Positions 12,721-28,520 of a stretch of DNA of 64,000 bases are shown here, piece after piece. The notes beneath the pieces are model-generated. The model was given only the letters and a program-made list of their open reading frames with translations. It was not told the DNA's origin and did no database searches. The stretch lies in assembly GCA_000328365.1 (NCBI GenBank), contig KB302824.1, positions 58,559 through 122,558 of the forward strand. The letters are read 5' to 3'. The stretch is from Capitella teleta (taxonomy: Eukaryota > Annelida > Polychaeta > Capitellidae). Both the position numbers and the translations under genes were made by a program. Position 1 is the stretch's first letter. Every line of letters starts with the position of its first letter.

Positions 12721-12790
12721 GAATCACTAATATAATGTTATAATATTAACATTATGTTATAATGTTAACATTATGTTATAATGTTATACT
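12721..12790. repeat. AT-rich tandem and palindromic repeat
   Basis: The unit AACATTATGTTATAATGTT recurs about two to three times, partly broken. Each unit is largely self-complementary. It lies about 130 bp before the first ORF of the large LINE. Confidence 0.7.
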
Positions 12791-12813
12791 GTGAAGAGTA
12801 GATCAACTGGTTT

Positions 12814-15800
12814 GTGCACTGTATTTTTCGCTCCGGGTTATATATTCAATTCCGTGTCTCATTCCTGGGAATTACATCAGTGAAATCAGTAATCGCTGCT
12901 GTACACAGTGATACGTTATTTGTGTGTTATTTCCATGTGTTTGGGGGGGATTGTGGGTTTTTATTCACCCCTTTCCATGTGTTGACGGAGCTAATCGAAA
13001 TGAGAAGCCTGTCAATAGCAACACTAAGCATAGCTTAACGGAATGCATCTCCGAATTCTACAACGCAGAACAGATTCACACAGCACGTGAACTATTATGG
13101 AAAGAGTACGAGCAGTTTTTAATCACTGTGATGAAAAAGACACGCAGGCCCCAAGTGCCTTATGACAAGGAAACCGCACGTCCATTTGCAGACGACATTT
13201 CGCAATGGGTCTTTATGATTGCTAATGCTCCTAATGATTCATGCTTCTGCCAATTTTATGCTCTTGATTTAACTCAGGTGCCGCCCTGTCGACCTGAAGA
13301 GGTCAATATCTTCTCCTTAGTGAGCAGAATCTCTGCCCTAGAGAAAAACGACCGTGATCGCCAAAGCATGGAAAACATAAAACCTCAGAGACCACAACCC
13401 TCCCACCCCATCAGTGAATGTCAGCCACATACTGATCAACAAATGAATGTTAAATTCCCTGTCCCCGTAACAGCATCTTCTGCTCCTCCAGAAGAGACGT
13501 GGGCTAAAGTTGTGAACAGAAATAAGAAACGCATTCAGAAAGCAACAGCTCGGAAAGAGGTGCGAGCTGCAGCCAAGGACCTGCACGTTGTTGTGGGTAC
13601 TGCAGGCGCCAAGGACGTGAAGGCCTGCCCACCTCTTAAACACATCTTTGTCTATAAAGTGTCCAGAGGTTGTACGGCTGACTCCATTAGAACGCTAATG
13701 AAAAGCAATGATGTCGACCCAATTAACATCAGGATAACATCAAAACCCTCATGGCTTAGTTCTTCGTTTTGTATCTCTATTGCTAAGGATGACTTCAGAA
13801 AAACATTTTCCGAAGGTGTCTGGCCCTCGGGTATACGATGCCGAGAGTGGATATCGCATGTACACAAGGATCGAAACAATTCCAACTTCGATGCAACAAA
13901 TCGCGCTGCAAATAAGGGACCTCGAAGACGACGTATTCACGACCCCAGCAGGAAGAGCTGCGAGCCTGGATGGCTTTCAGAAGGGCAATACCAACAACCA
14001 TCATGGGTCAAAAGTATGCTCATGGAACAGTAGAGGCCACGCAGCCGATATGCTCTCTTATTTACAAACGCTATTGGACGGTAACGATTTCGTATTTGTA
14101 CAAGAACATTGGTTGTTCGACGATGATTTACATCGTTTGTGTTCTAATGAAGATGTTAATGTGATCGATGTCTCTGGTATGGATGAGACTGACCTTCTGT
14201 GGGGTAGGCCTTATGGATGTTGCGCAATAGTATATCATAAGAAATTAAATTGTTCAATGAATATGATTGCCTTAGACAGCAGGAGAGTATGTGCTTGTAT
14301 TTGTAAAGGGCCAAGTGGAGAGAAAATGCTATTTTTCAATGTCTACATGCCTTGTGATACCTCTCATGATCTTAATACTCAATCAAAGTTCACAGATGTC
14401 CTAGATGTCGACATAGATCAATGCATGTTGAGCCTTTAAAAGAATTCTGTAGCTGACATTCGCTAGCGTTCTGTATTGAGCAGTCAGTGAGCAGTGTAGA
14501 TTTCACGTATTATAATGATTTTAATGCGGCCCAATCCACAGTAGATCACTTTATTGTTAGTGAGAACTTAGTACCATTGATTGTTGATTACTCTACAAAT
14601 GTTGATGGGGATAATCTATCAGACCATGTCCCTTTGTCTCTTAAGCTGAACATGAGTTTCCATTATTCAAATGAGCCGAGAGTGCACCCAGTCTGTAAAA
14701 TATCATGGCGTAGGGCTACGGATCATAATATTGTTTCCTATAAGGATCGATTGCATGTTAAACTAAATAGTATTGTTCTACCTCGAAAAGTATTGTGTCC
14801 TGACCTAGATTGCTCCAGTCATTCAACTGAAATTGACACTTACTATGGGCGTCTCATTGATGCAATGAAATCAGCGGCCTCTGAGTGTATTCCAAGACAG
14901 AGAAAGACAGCGCTAGCTGGTTGGTCAGAAGTAGTAAATCCCTATCAGAATAAATCTATTTTCTGGAACAAGATTTGGGTAGAGAACAGAATGCTCGAAG
15001 TCGGTTTGATTAGAGATCTCTCGTCTGACCACTTCAAACGAGCATGTCCCGAATTGTATGTTCATCTCTCTTTTCTTCTCACATCCATGGTACGACATAC
15101 AACGGCTCCAAGTCATGTACTTTGTTTAATAATCAGGCCCATTCCCAAAAACAGGAAGAAATCGTTAAGTGGCTCATCTAATTAGTAATTACCGATCAAT
15201 GGCGCTAAGTAGCGTTTTGGAGAAAGTTCTAGATCATGTTATTTAAAAAAAGCATGCGTCTGTTTTAAGCACAAGTGATTTGCAACGATCAAACACACGA
15301 TCAAATGCCTCTCGTGCATTTGATCGTGTGTATTACATAAAATTGTTCAATCTATTGAGGAGTCGTGATCTATGTCCATTACTAATTAAGCTCATGTTAA
15401 ATATGTACTCTTCACAATCGCTCGCAGTCAAATGGCAGAATAAAGTGTCATCATCTTTTCGTTGTAGTAATGGAATTAAGCAAGGGGCTGTTTTATTGCC
15501 AGTATTGTTCTGCGTTTACATGGACTCCCTCTTGATCCGTTTAAAAGAAAGCAGACTTGGATGTTATGTCGGGAATGTTTTTGCTGGAACTGCTAGTTAT
15601 GCCGACGACATAACGTTGATCGCTCCGACTCTCAAATCAGCTCAATCTCTACTCGAAATTTGCGAGCAGTTTGCCAGTCAATTTCATGTTCTCTTTAATA
15701 GCAACAAAAGCAATGTTATAGTCTTAAAAAATCTTTTTAGAAAAAACTACGGTTTACACAACCTTGTCTTGAGTAACGCGGCCATTCCATATACTGTTCG

Positions 15801-16360
15801 TGCTCTACACTTGGGTTCTTTTATTGGAAAGGACACAAATAAATTTAACATGAAAAAGGCAATGCAGGCTCTAAATGCTCGAGTCAATATGCTAGTTTGT
15901 AATTATTCTTTTTCATATTTCTACACTTTATGTTTTCTATTTAAATCTTATTGCACCTCTTACTATGGTTCTCCTCTATGGAAACTCGATGTACATATAG
16001 TTTAGAAGATTTTTGTATTTGCAGGAGGAATGCGGTGAGAAAACTTTTAGGCCTTAGGCCTTACCACACGTGTTAAATGTTATTGAAGTAAGATCAGAAT
16101 TAATATCACATTTTTCTTCTTTTTACCTCAAGTTAATTAAGAGTATCTCCAATCTTTATCTCAATATGCCAATAAAAATATTTCTGAAATTAATTCACAT
16201 GACTTTAAAATATTACGCAATTTAATAGTTGATACTTGGCTCTCTGAAATTGATCACTCCTCCCTGTACGCGATATAACCTCACAGTAGCCTTTTTTAAT
16301 TTTAGGAAATGCCTCATACCCAGAAAGTATACATTTTAATTACATGTACATGATTATTAT
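12814..16360 (+). mobile_element. Two-ORF non-LTR retrotransposon (LINE), inactive, with internal deletions
   Basis: ORF1 (about 12924-14033) encodes a 369-aa protein. Its N-terminal FYNAEQIHTARELLW block and later basic C-terminal region are typical of LINE ORF1 nucleic-acid-binding proteins. ORF2 overlaps it in another frame: the APE endonuclease starts near 14008 (SKVCSWNSRG), continues with FVFVQEHWL and GRPYGCCAIVYH, breaks near 14440, and resumes with NLSDHVPLSLKLN at about 14600. Reverse-transcriptase blocks follow: IRPIPKNRKKS (about 15130), NYRSMALSSVLEKVL (after a stop at about 15181), ASRAFDRVYYIKLF (15310) and NGIKQGAVLLPVLF, then the catalytic SYADDITLI (15597). Stops and missing segments between these blocks make it non-functional. 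The 3' border is uncertain. It ends shortly before the choline transporter gene. A relative lies at 37200-38900. Confidence 0.88.
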
Positions 16361-16433
16361 AAACACCCTCCTGAGTATTCTCATTAAGTAGGCCAAAACC
16401 GGCTGACAAGTTATTTAAGTCGTACTTCTTGCG

Positions 16434-18608
16434 ATGATTGAATACAAAACTCTTATACTATTCATCTTTATCAGTGAGGTCTTCCGCGGTGAGTTGAACG
16501 TTTGGGGCCTGGTCGGCGTCATCGCCTTCTACATTGTCATCCTCATCATTGGTATTTACGCTTCATGGAAGACGAAGTCGCTCAAGTCAACTGACAGCGA
16601 GGATGTTATGGTCGCTGGCAGAAGCATCGGGATTTTTGTCGGGGTATTCACTATGACGTGTAAGTCTCAATTAACAGATTATAAGCATGCATATGAAATG
16701 TACAAAATACAAACAGCGACATGGGTTGGAGGAGGTTACATCAACGGTACAGCGGAAGTGGTTTTCACCCCTGGATCCGGACTGATGTGGTGCCAGGCTC
16801 CGGTTGGCTACGCCCTCAGCCTCATGCTGGGTAAGCTACTGGTCTGTGCCAAGCTCAACAGCGGCAATGTGGTCTTAATTTCAGGTGGATTCATATTTGC
16901 AAAGAAGATGCGAGAAGCAGGTTACATCACAATGTTGGATCCACTTCAGTTGAAATACGGGAGGGTCATGGCTGCCCTACTGTACATCCCAGCCCTGTTT
17001 GGCGATATTTTCTGGACAGGGGCTATCCTCTCAGCTCTAGGTTCGTTTGACCTTTCCCCTCTGGATTTAAGAGTTATTTTTTTTTCTGAATTTCCAGGTG
17101 CTAGTCTTTCGGTCATCGTCGGTCTTGCTCACACTTGGGCCGTCATAGCATCGGCAGGGATCTCCATCCTGTACACTCTCCTTGGTGGTCTCTACTCTGT
17201 TGCCTACACGGATGTTATTCAGCTAATCTGCATCTTTGTTGGCTTGGTTAGTTTCACTTTCGCATTCAGTCATAACTTACTTTCGTTTTATCTTTGTGCA
17301 GTGGTTATGTGTTCCTTTTGCTTTGACTCATGAAGCAGTTAGTTCAATCTCGTCAACAATCAGTGGTCCCGATGGCTGGTTGGGCGAAGACAACCTATCT
17401 GGCTCATACATTGGGATGTACATTGACAGCGGGCTGCTGCTCATCTTCGGTGGAATTCCATGGCAGGTTTACTTTCAGCGTGTTTTGTCTCAGAAGACTG
17501 CGGCCAGAGCTCAGATGCTGTCCTTCCTGGCAGCCGGTGGTTGTTTCATAATGGCCATCCCGGCTGTTCTTATTGGGGCCATCGGAAAATCGACGGGTAA
17601 GTGTACTTAGTTTCAGCTGTTCCACTAAAACGAGTGATAATGGTTTTAGGTTAATTCATGTATTCCTCTTTCTACATTTATAGACTGGAACGCGACCGGT
17701 TACACTAATTTTGGGTCGGTGCCAATCCCCGCTGAGGACTACAAGCTGATTCTTCCTATGGTGCTAAACGTAATTACGACACAGGTCCTCTGCTGTTGTT
17801 CACTTCTCTTTCCTACAGTTCTTGACCCCTGTGCCAGTGGCTGTCATCGGTCTGGGCGCTGTGTCCGCTGCTGTGATGTCTTCCTCAGATTCCTCAGTTC
17901 TGTCCTCAGCTTCGATGTTTGCCAGAAATGTCTACAAACCTTTGAGAAACGCCATTGGTTCATGCTGCTTTAAAGCCGAGGAGGTTTGAGTCTGTGAAGC
18001 TATATAGCAAATGATGTACACGTATTTTGCAGGCTTCTGAACGTGAGATCATGTGGTGCATGCGAATTGCCATCATCCTAGTAGGCGTGGCGTCCTCCGC
18101 CCTCGCGATCACTGTCGACTCGATCTACGGACTTTGGTACTTGTGCTCGGATCTCGTTTACGTCATTCTTTTCCCCCAACTACTGTGCTGTGTCCACATA
18201 CCGTTCACCAACACGTATGGTAGCATAGCTGGGTTCATTCTAGGTTTAATTTTTCGCTTCACTGGCGGGGAACCTCTTCTTAACCTGCCTGCTGCCATTG
18301 AGTATTGGTACTTTGATGCAGAAACCGGCTACCAGTGTTTCCCCTTTAAGACCATGTCTATGCTTATCTCCTTGCTAGCTATTTTGCTTGGTTCGCTGAT
18401 AGCCAAGTGGTTGTTCAAAAAGGGCATTCTTTCTCCAAAATTTGACATTGCGAGGGCGTTCTTCCTCACAGAATCTGCCTATGAAACCAAAGAGATGATG
18501 GATGTTCCCCTGGAGCCAATGGGAAGTACATTGGGCACGAAAACATGGCAGTTTCTAACAAATATTGAATTATATGTATGGTTTTATCTCTTATTCATTC
18601 ATTGGTGA
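16434..18608 (+). CDS. SLC5A7: High-affinity choline transporter (CHT1, sodium:solute symporter), 8 exons, 588 aa
   Basis: By family knowledge this is the Na+/Cl--coupled plasma-membrane choline importer of cholinergic terminals. Exons: 16434-16659, 16717-16830, 16885-17040, 17098-17246, 17302-17596, 17684-17769, 17819-17983 and 18033-18608; all junctions are GT-AG and in phase. Hallmarks identical or nearly identical to animal CHT1 are [13 protein letters not shown] (TM2), [78 protein letters not shown] and FPQLLC. The hydrophobic profile fits about 13 membrane segments. Length is close to the vertebrate protein (580 aa). The N-terminus carries about 20 unfamiliar, partly hydrophobic residues before the conserved block; a TTTATCAG acceptor-like site inside them suggests the true first exon may lie upstream. 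The C-terminal tail after about residue 560 is not conserved. It faces the VMAT gene tail to tail. Confidence 0.93.
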
Positions 18609-18768
18609 CAATAGAGTGTTGTCTTACTTTTTACCTGCAGTTCCATTTTCATTATTAAAACTTCAATCATTATATTATGTCAAAGTTAAGTGTAATTCTT
18701 ATTCATGTATATCATAGCGATCGACATGTAATATACTATAGTTTTTTTTAACAGTTTCATTTATCTAC

Positions 18769-18774
18769 AATAAA
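18769..18774 (+). promoter_or_regulatory. Poly(A) signal AATAAA for the choline transporter
   Basis: A canonical AATAAA 161 nt after the predicted stop codon, in an AT-rich 3' flank. Confidence 0.55.
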
Positions 18775-19257
18775 TAATTTTACATTATTATTGTCCTACA
18801 ACACCTTCATTTAATTATAATATTATATTGGCCATGCAGTGTGGAATGCAAATAATTAAGCGAGAGATCAATGCGAGTGAATGTACTTTATGTTTAATTT
18901 TTATAAAGCTGAAATTTCAACAAGAAATCAGAATTCGATGTGACCAAGGACAAATCAAGCACATCCTAGTCCTCAAATTCAAAACACGAAGAGAGACCAC
19001 GAAACCCACAGAAGGATATAGAATATTGGTGGTGGCAACACACCTGGCTGTCCATCTGTACGTATGACCACCATTCTTTGGAACAGTAGTCCTTGGACTA
19101 CCTTTTCAATAGGACTATACTCGCGGTTAAACGGGCCTGGGCCTCTGATTTGATGTCACTTGTATGAGCATTACCAAGTCGCTGTGGAATTTGCTTTCTG
19201 TCTTCCAATACCTCCTAGGATAATATTTAACACGGGATCGTGTTTCATATCCTCATA
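18775..19257. other. Spacer after the choline transporter
   Basis: AT-rich sequence; no gene or clear repeat recognised before the SINE. Confidence 0.35.
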
Positions 19258-19260
19258 AAG

Positions 19261-19584
19261 GGGCACCAAATATCTCAATCGGTTTAACAGACTGACTACG
19301 ATCCTATGCCGACCGTGGGGGTCGAGGTCCCGGGTTCGAGACCCGATCAGGTCACGGGCGTTATGATTGTGAATTATGATTGTTATAATTGTAATTCTTC
19401 GGTGACTCTGCAGTGCTGTCCAACTGCGTAACAAGGCCGGGCGCTGTGTACTACTGTCTATGGTGGTATGCAGGATAAAGAACCCTTGGGATTTATCGAT
19501 AAGAGTAGGGGGAACTCCGGTCCCGGGCCTTCTGTTCTGGCGCCCGTGTCACCCGAATGGGTTGGGTGGAGCCGTAAAACCCCA
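19261..19584 (+). mobile_element. tRNA-derived SINE, most complete copy
   Basis: The head resembles a tRNA promoter: an A-box-like region at 19271-19290 (TATCTCAATCGGTTTAACAG) and a B box GGTTCGAGACC at about 19333. The body begins GGGCGTTATG, runs through an AT-rich stretch, then AACAAGGCCGGGCGCTGTG, GGATAAAGAACCCTTGGG and TCTGGCGCCCGTGTCACCCG, ending near GCCGTAAAACCCC. The same body recurs at 59991-60220 (head missing), as a 3' fragment at 60461-60516, and as a diverged copy with head at 62401-62549, so this is a dispersed family. Confidence 0.85.
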
Positions 19585-20096
19585 TCACGTCCATATCCTG
19601 ATAATTCCCTTGCAATCATTACGTGTTGTGTCATCTCAAAGATACTCTATGTCATATATAGAATCTTGGGTTTGCTATCCTCATTATGCCCATTATCCCA
19701 TCATAACGTTCCAGTAGAAGCTCCTATGTGCGTACTGCTATATGTGTGTATATAGCAAAGTGTCCTAACAAAGATACTCCATTGATGAATATATTTGATC
19801 CTAATGTGGAATTGTTTCAGTGTTGATGTCCCAATAGTATGGCAGTTGCTATTCAAACTTTTAGGAGGTGTACAAATAGCTGAATGAGATTTATTCACTT
19901 TTGCGTTTACGGATGAATGGCTTGGGGGATCTTCCCCATTCCTCATGAGCGGCTGCGATCAGTTCTTGCATTATACAGTGTATAAAACAAATAATTCATA
20001 CTTTTTGTATAGCGCAGTATCCATTGTAGTGCTGAAAGCGCTGCCTATAAATCAGGAATATTTATATATTTCGTTATAAGGTCCCGAATTTAGGTC

Positions 20097-20168
20097 TCAC
20101 AGGGGAATCGAACCGCTCACCTTTGGATTGAACGTCCAACGCTCTGCCACTGAGCCAGACAGGTGCAA
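20097..20168 (-). repeat. tRNA-like relic (pseudo-tRNA or SINE head)
   Basis: The minus strand reads TGGCTCAGTGGCAGAGCG (a good A box and D arm), a paired anticodon stem TTGGA/TCCAA, and GCGGTTCGATTCC (B box). The acceptor stem does not pair and the anticodon loop CGTTCAA lacks U33, so it is not a working tRNA gene. It could head another SINE family. Confidence 0.7.
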
Positions 20169-20175
20169 ATAGCCG

Positions 20176-21060
20176 ACACTGCGTTTTGGTAAGTGGTGGG
20201 AGATGATTGTCTCTAGTTCATACGTCCCAAAGGGGCTCGATTGGAGACAAATCGGGTGGCTAAACCAACCAAGACAGCGTAGTAACTTCGTCGTTTTCCA
20301 AAGGTCGCCAGTGACCCGAACAGAATGAATACGTGCATTATCTTGCTGAAACAATCGGATTTCATGGTGTGCCCTGATGAAAATTGATAATAGTTGGTTC
20401 CAGGACCTCTGTGATCTTGTGGCCAAGTTCCCTTCTATCTTAAAGAGAGGAGTCATCGTGTTGTAGAAAATGTTTTGCACACCATGATGGTGGCTCCGCT
20501 CCATCTATCTTGCTCCTGGGTGCAGCAATCCCGGAACTGTTCTCCCCTATCCTTTTCCATATACCCCGTCTCCTGTTTGACTTATCCAGGCAAATCCGGC
20601 TCTCGTCTATAAAGAGGGCACTTCTTCAGCTCTGTGTGGTCTAGACGACGACATCTCTAAACATTCCGGATTGGACCTTTGAAAGGAATTCGAGACCTCA
20701 ATCTCACTTTCTGGAGCCGACGCCCAATTGTTCTTGAAGGTATTAATCGGTTATGGGTCCCTCTTGTTCCATGTGCTGTTGAAATGGAGATGAAATTTCA
20801 AACCTGCTCTGGATGTGCGCTTGTCGGACTTGGCGACCCTGTCTCTCTGCCGTCACTTTTGGTCGTCCGGTACGGAGTCGGTCGGTGGTGGAACAAGTTT
20901 CAGCAACGCTCTGGTTTAGGCGACGAATGGTTGAGACATTAGACCCCATTTGGCGGGCAAAGGTTCAAGGTTTCATTGCTCGAACCAGAAGGTTTCTGGA
21001 TATCTTTCTTTGGTTTGAAATATTTATTTCACAACATTTCATAGCACACAAAATATAGCT
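20176..21060 (-). mobile_element. Tc1/mariner-type DNA transposon with broken transposase
   Basis: On the minus strand, 20949-20743 encodes SVAETCSTTDRLRTGRPK, the paired-like helix-turn-helix region of Tc1 transposases. 20504-20280 encodes IRLFQQDNARIHSVRVTG, carrying the second catalytic Asp. A different frame near 20255-20215 gives PDLSPIEPLWDV, with the catalytic Glu. The frame changes show the enzyme is broken. Terminal inverted repeats were not found by eye, so the borders are approximate. Confidence 0.82.
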
Positions 21061-21479
21061 ACCCAAGAATAATTGTATTTATAGACCCGTGTGTTTCTTT
21101 TTCCTCTAAATAAATGATTGAAATATGATTGGAAGACATGCCTTGTCAAGCAAAGTAATTATAGATTAATTGTGGAAGAATCAAACTGACTTTGACAGAG
21201 CTTTCGTTTCATTTAGTGTTTAGTCAAGTGTTTAGATCACTTATAGGTCTGCATTCCCTCTTGTTACTCCGTGAAGAAGGGTAGGTTCTTGGGACATTGT
21301 TACTTGTTCGGACTAAAGATTGATCAACTTGCTTTAAAATTGTACACGTGGGTCCAAGACAGCAAACTTGAATTGTAAGTTATGTGAATGAACTTGTTGT
21401 GCTAAAGAAAAGTACCCCGCAATATTTGTACACACTCATGGCTTTGGAACAATAAGTGATACGTACGTGTACATGAATA

Positions 21480-21935
21480 TTAGTTGACGAATAGTTGAAA
21501 CATTAGACCCAATTTTGCGGGCAATGGTGTCAGGCTTTATTCCTCGATCCGGAAGGCTTCTGGATAGCTCTATTGGAAGCGTTGATAGCCGTCCCGTAGT
21601 GAAGTTTTCGGCAATAGCTAGATGCTTTAGTTATATAATTTATAAGGTAGTCTCTCGTGTCCATTTCACGAGTCACTGTAGTCTTCTGTTCATGTGAGTT
21701 CTCAAAATGTAGGTTACGGGAATTTCGGAATTGTTTAGACTTGCAAACTGATTTTGTATTATGAAAGGCACGAGGTTGTCAAAAATGTTCGAATGTTTTG
21801 GTTTTTTTTGTGAGATTTCGTATGGACAGTTAAGTAGAGCTACCCACGGATAATTGCAATTATAGATCCTTCCGTTTCTTTTGCCTCTCAGTACGATCGC
21901 ATGATCCGCAGTACTACTGAGCAAATGCATAGCCT
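21480..21935 (-). mobile_element. Second, truncated copy of the Tc1-type element
   Basis: 21483-21560 repeats 20926-21003 (the N-terminal transposase region) with scattered differences, and 21833-21880 repeats 21051-21098 (AGCTACCC...AATTG...ATAGA). The two pieces lie farther apart than in the first copy. The catalytic part is missing. Confidence 0.65.
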
Positions 21936-22509
21936 GATTGGTCTCAATGACTAATCAATGAACGGATTGACGATTGGAGCCACTTGATGTATATTTATTG
22001 GTTTCAGATAACAATGAGATCTAATTCACATGCGATACACAACCGAAAAAAAAGTAATCTGATTATGTCATGAAATATGAATATTCATGACATGCCTATA
22101 TCTACCATCAAGCATTCGTGTATTGCTCAGCACACTGGGTTAAGTATTTAAAGCACATTCTCTACGATAAAGTTTGGTGTATATTTAATCGAACAACATG
22201 GTCACTTCACTCTGGTATGTATTTGGGTATGACAAAGTACACCTATACTCTAAACAGTACCTACACCCAATTTAAGACACAAAAACCCCCGATGCTCAGA
22301 ACTACATCTTTGCACGCTGTGGGGATGTTGTGAAAGTTATGGAGCCTTGTGCATATACTTAATTGCATTATCAAGAACAAGAATTGCTAGTTGGGTTCTA
22401 CACAAGCACTGAACAACTTTCATACGACTATTATGTAAGCAGATGCATTTACTTCTAGTATTTTCCTAGAAGACTCACGAGATCATTCTAGAATAACATA
22501 TCATATTCG
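21936..22509. other. Spacer at the 3' end of the VMAT gene
   Basis: Probably holds the VMAT 3' untranslated region (minus strand). A reverse-strand AATAAA (TTTATT on plus) lies at about 21994, roughly 515 nt past the stop. No other feature recognised. Confidence 0.35.
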
Positions 22510-26121
<3,612 letters not shown>

Positions 26122-26430
26122 CCTACTGCTGGGTTTTCTGGAGAAGAACCAAAACGTTGATTCGTATAATTATTTGACATTTGTTTCAAAACATTGTTAG
26201 ACGGGTTGGGCAGTCTTCCATTTTTATTTGCATTATGCATTTGAGGGTCAATGATTTTGTCAGATACATTATTTTGGGACATTCGTTATCATTGGTATAA
26301 ATGATCAATATTTTGTTTCTAATTAACATAAGTTTTGCTAGGATATAACATTTTATAGGTGGATAATTATGATTATCTCATATAATCGCGAATTTCCTCA
26401 AACATCCATCGCAATGAAAAGAAGCCGGAT
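26122..26430. other. Upstream flank of VMAT
   Basis: Expected to contain the VMAT promoter and 5' UTR (minus strand). No clear TATA or repeat was recognised. Confidence 0.3.
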
Positions 26431-26431
26431 G

Positions 26432-26855
26432 CCGTGGCATCGCTCCTTCTAATTTCGCCGAAATGCGATGTCAGTGGAAGATTTTGGTAAATCCCGATTC
26501 TGAATGTTATGAAATTACAAAACATTAATTTTATGCGGTAACAGATGAGGCATCCGAATTAACAACAAGAATCGAGTCTTAGCTCATTATCGAGACAACC
26601 AGAAGCTGTAGTTCTTTGAAAGCGCAAAATGTTGGCGACTCCCTCAGAAGGTAAAGTCCACTGGAGTGATATCCGCATTACATGTATGTATATTCCTCTG
26701 GATATCAGGGAATCGGGGTGGTCAATGAATATGATATTGACGGATATTGACGGATATTGACGGATATTCCGTGGCATCGCTCCTTCTAATTTCGCCAAAA
26801 TGCAATGTCAATGGAAGATTCTGGTAAATCCCGATTCTGAATGTTATGAAATTAC
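26432..26855. repeat. Nested direct repeats: 85-bp pair flanking a 215-bp unit
   Basis: About 85 bp at 26432-26516 (CCGTGGCATCGCTCCTTC to TGTTATGAAATTAC) recurs at about 26769-26855 with a few differences. Between them, 26517-26733 is a unit repeated at 31215-31427. At 26734-26767 the 10-mer GATATTGACG is repeated three times. Confidence 0.85.
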
Positions 26856-28135
26856 GACACCTGACACCAAAGGGATACTATAAACAAGATAATAGGCTTA
26901 TTATGACCATAGAAATCCGAAGGAAACTCGGATAGCCCATGCAGGATACATAGACTCAATACCTATATCATGTTCAATATTCCAACCGACAACGAAATCT
27001 TTTTATTAACGGGTGACCTTTGTATTCGCCTGAGTCTCGTGCGCAGCTCGTGCACCACAATTCAAAACACGTGTAAGTCGACTTTAATTGAGGAGAACCA
27101 TAATTTGCTGTTCATGATCTTAGAAGATTCTAGTCGTGCTTTACCCATGGACATGGAGGTTAGCTTGTACCAACAAGATGAGACATCGGCCTATATCTCC
27201 CCATTGTGAAAAAATAGTCATAACGGATCACCTTAGTGAATGAGACGCACAGTTTGGTGCGAACTGACAGATGCGAGACAAATGCGCGCCTATCCGACAT
27301 AAACTCAGACTATAATACGAGTAAAAATACAGGAAAAAAAATGCTAAAGGATCATTAATTTGTGCATAAATTGAGCATTTTTGGTTCGCCGAAACCGGAA
27401 TCTGATAATCGCGTGAGCGTAAAGACTACTTTTCATGAGCGATGTCTCATCTTGTTTGTACAAGCTAACTTCCATGTCTATGGATTAACCCTAATTATTT
27501 CTATCATTTTATTTGTGAAATAGCATTCACATCATATGAAACGAAATTTACGATCTGAGAAAAGTCAAACGAAAAACATATATGACTATCGAGGGAGAAA
27601 AATAAAACCACAAATAAATACAAATACCTGCATTTTAGATAATTGCATCGGGAAAAATTGCAATTCGCCCATAATTGCTGTTATAGTGCATGTTGGCGTA
27701 TTAGATTGATGTTATCTGACGATTTTATATAAAATTTGTAGATAACGATTTTATATTAGATTTCCGGGGCAATGTATAGATTGGCAACTTAACTTATAAG
27801 TTAACATTCAACACGTCAGTAGTCAGATCAGCATCCATCATAATTTTGATTCGTTCTCGAGAATGAATAAATACGCTAAATATAGGGATTAGGTAGCAGC
27901 ACCTCACCGTCCAACGTACTTGTATTTGGTTGTGTCGCTGCTTCCTTGGATTATCTTCTAACCGCTTGGACATTACCCCCCGATGAAGTGTTTTTGACAT
28001 GACATATATTAACTCGACATGGCATAAAAGTATACCCAAACACATGAGCATTTTATGCAAATGTTTGTTCTGCAACTTTTCAAACATAAATATATTTAAA
28101 GCATTCCTGATATTCAGTATACCTGACTAATAGCC
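26856..28135. other. Gene-free spacer
   Basis: AT-rich; no coding exon, RNA gene or dated repeat recognised. TTGTACAAGCTAACTTCCAT at 27457 partly matches, in reverse complement, sequence near 27158-27182 (ATGGA...TTAGCTTGTACCAACAAG), suggesting a weak inverted duplication. Confidence 0.35.
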
Positions 28136-28140
28136 ACTGC

Positions 28141-28520
28141 CTAGTAGCCACTGCTTCCAAATTGTTTGGTGGACAGAAGACCCCCAGCGAGTCTTTTTAC
28201 CTCAACTTCACCTTTAACGTACCCATTTTTGCGTTTCTCTCCGTGCCCCCCTATGTGTAGAAGCTTCCTGAAGCTCTTCGCTTCAAAACCCCGGATTCTC
28301 GTCTTCGGTTTCAGCCTCCAGCTTTCACATCCGTACATCAGGATGGACGTTACTTGTCTCTTTAAAACATGCAGTTGGAGCATGGATTTTAAACTAATGT
28401 TTCTCTGCCATACTCTCGGCAATCTGGCCTTTGCAGCAGTCGCTGCATTGACTTCCACTCTGACCTCCATTTCGCGGCTGTCGTTATGTGTCAGTACTGC
28501 TTCAAGTACTTGTTTTTCCC
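28141..28520 (-). mobile_element. LINE 3' fragment (end of reverse-transcriptase protein)
   Basis: The minus strand encodes ISLKSMLQLHVLKRQVTSIL, then YGCESW, then IRGFEAKSFRKLLHIG. These are the typical downstream blocks after the RT domain of LINEs (L/T-YG-C-E-W followed by an AFE-x-K-x-x-R-x-L motif). Only this 3' part is visible, so it is a 5'-truncated copy. Confidence 0.72.

Noticed and set aside
20097-20168. Functional tRNA gene
   Set aside because: Good A and B boxes, but the acceptor stem does not pair and U33 is missing.
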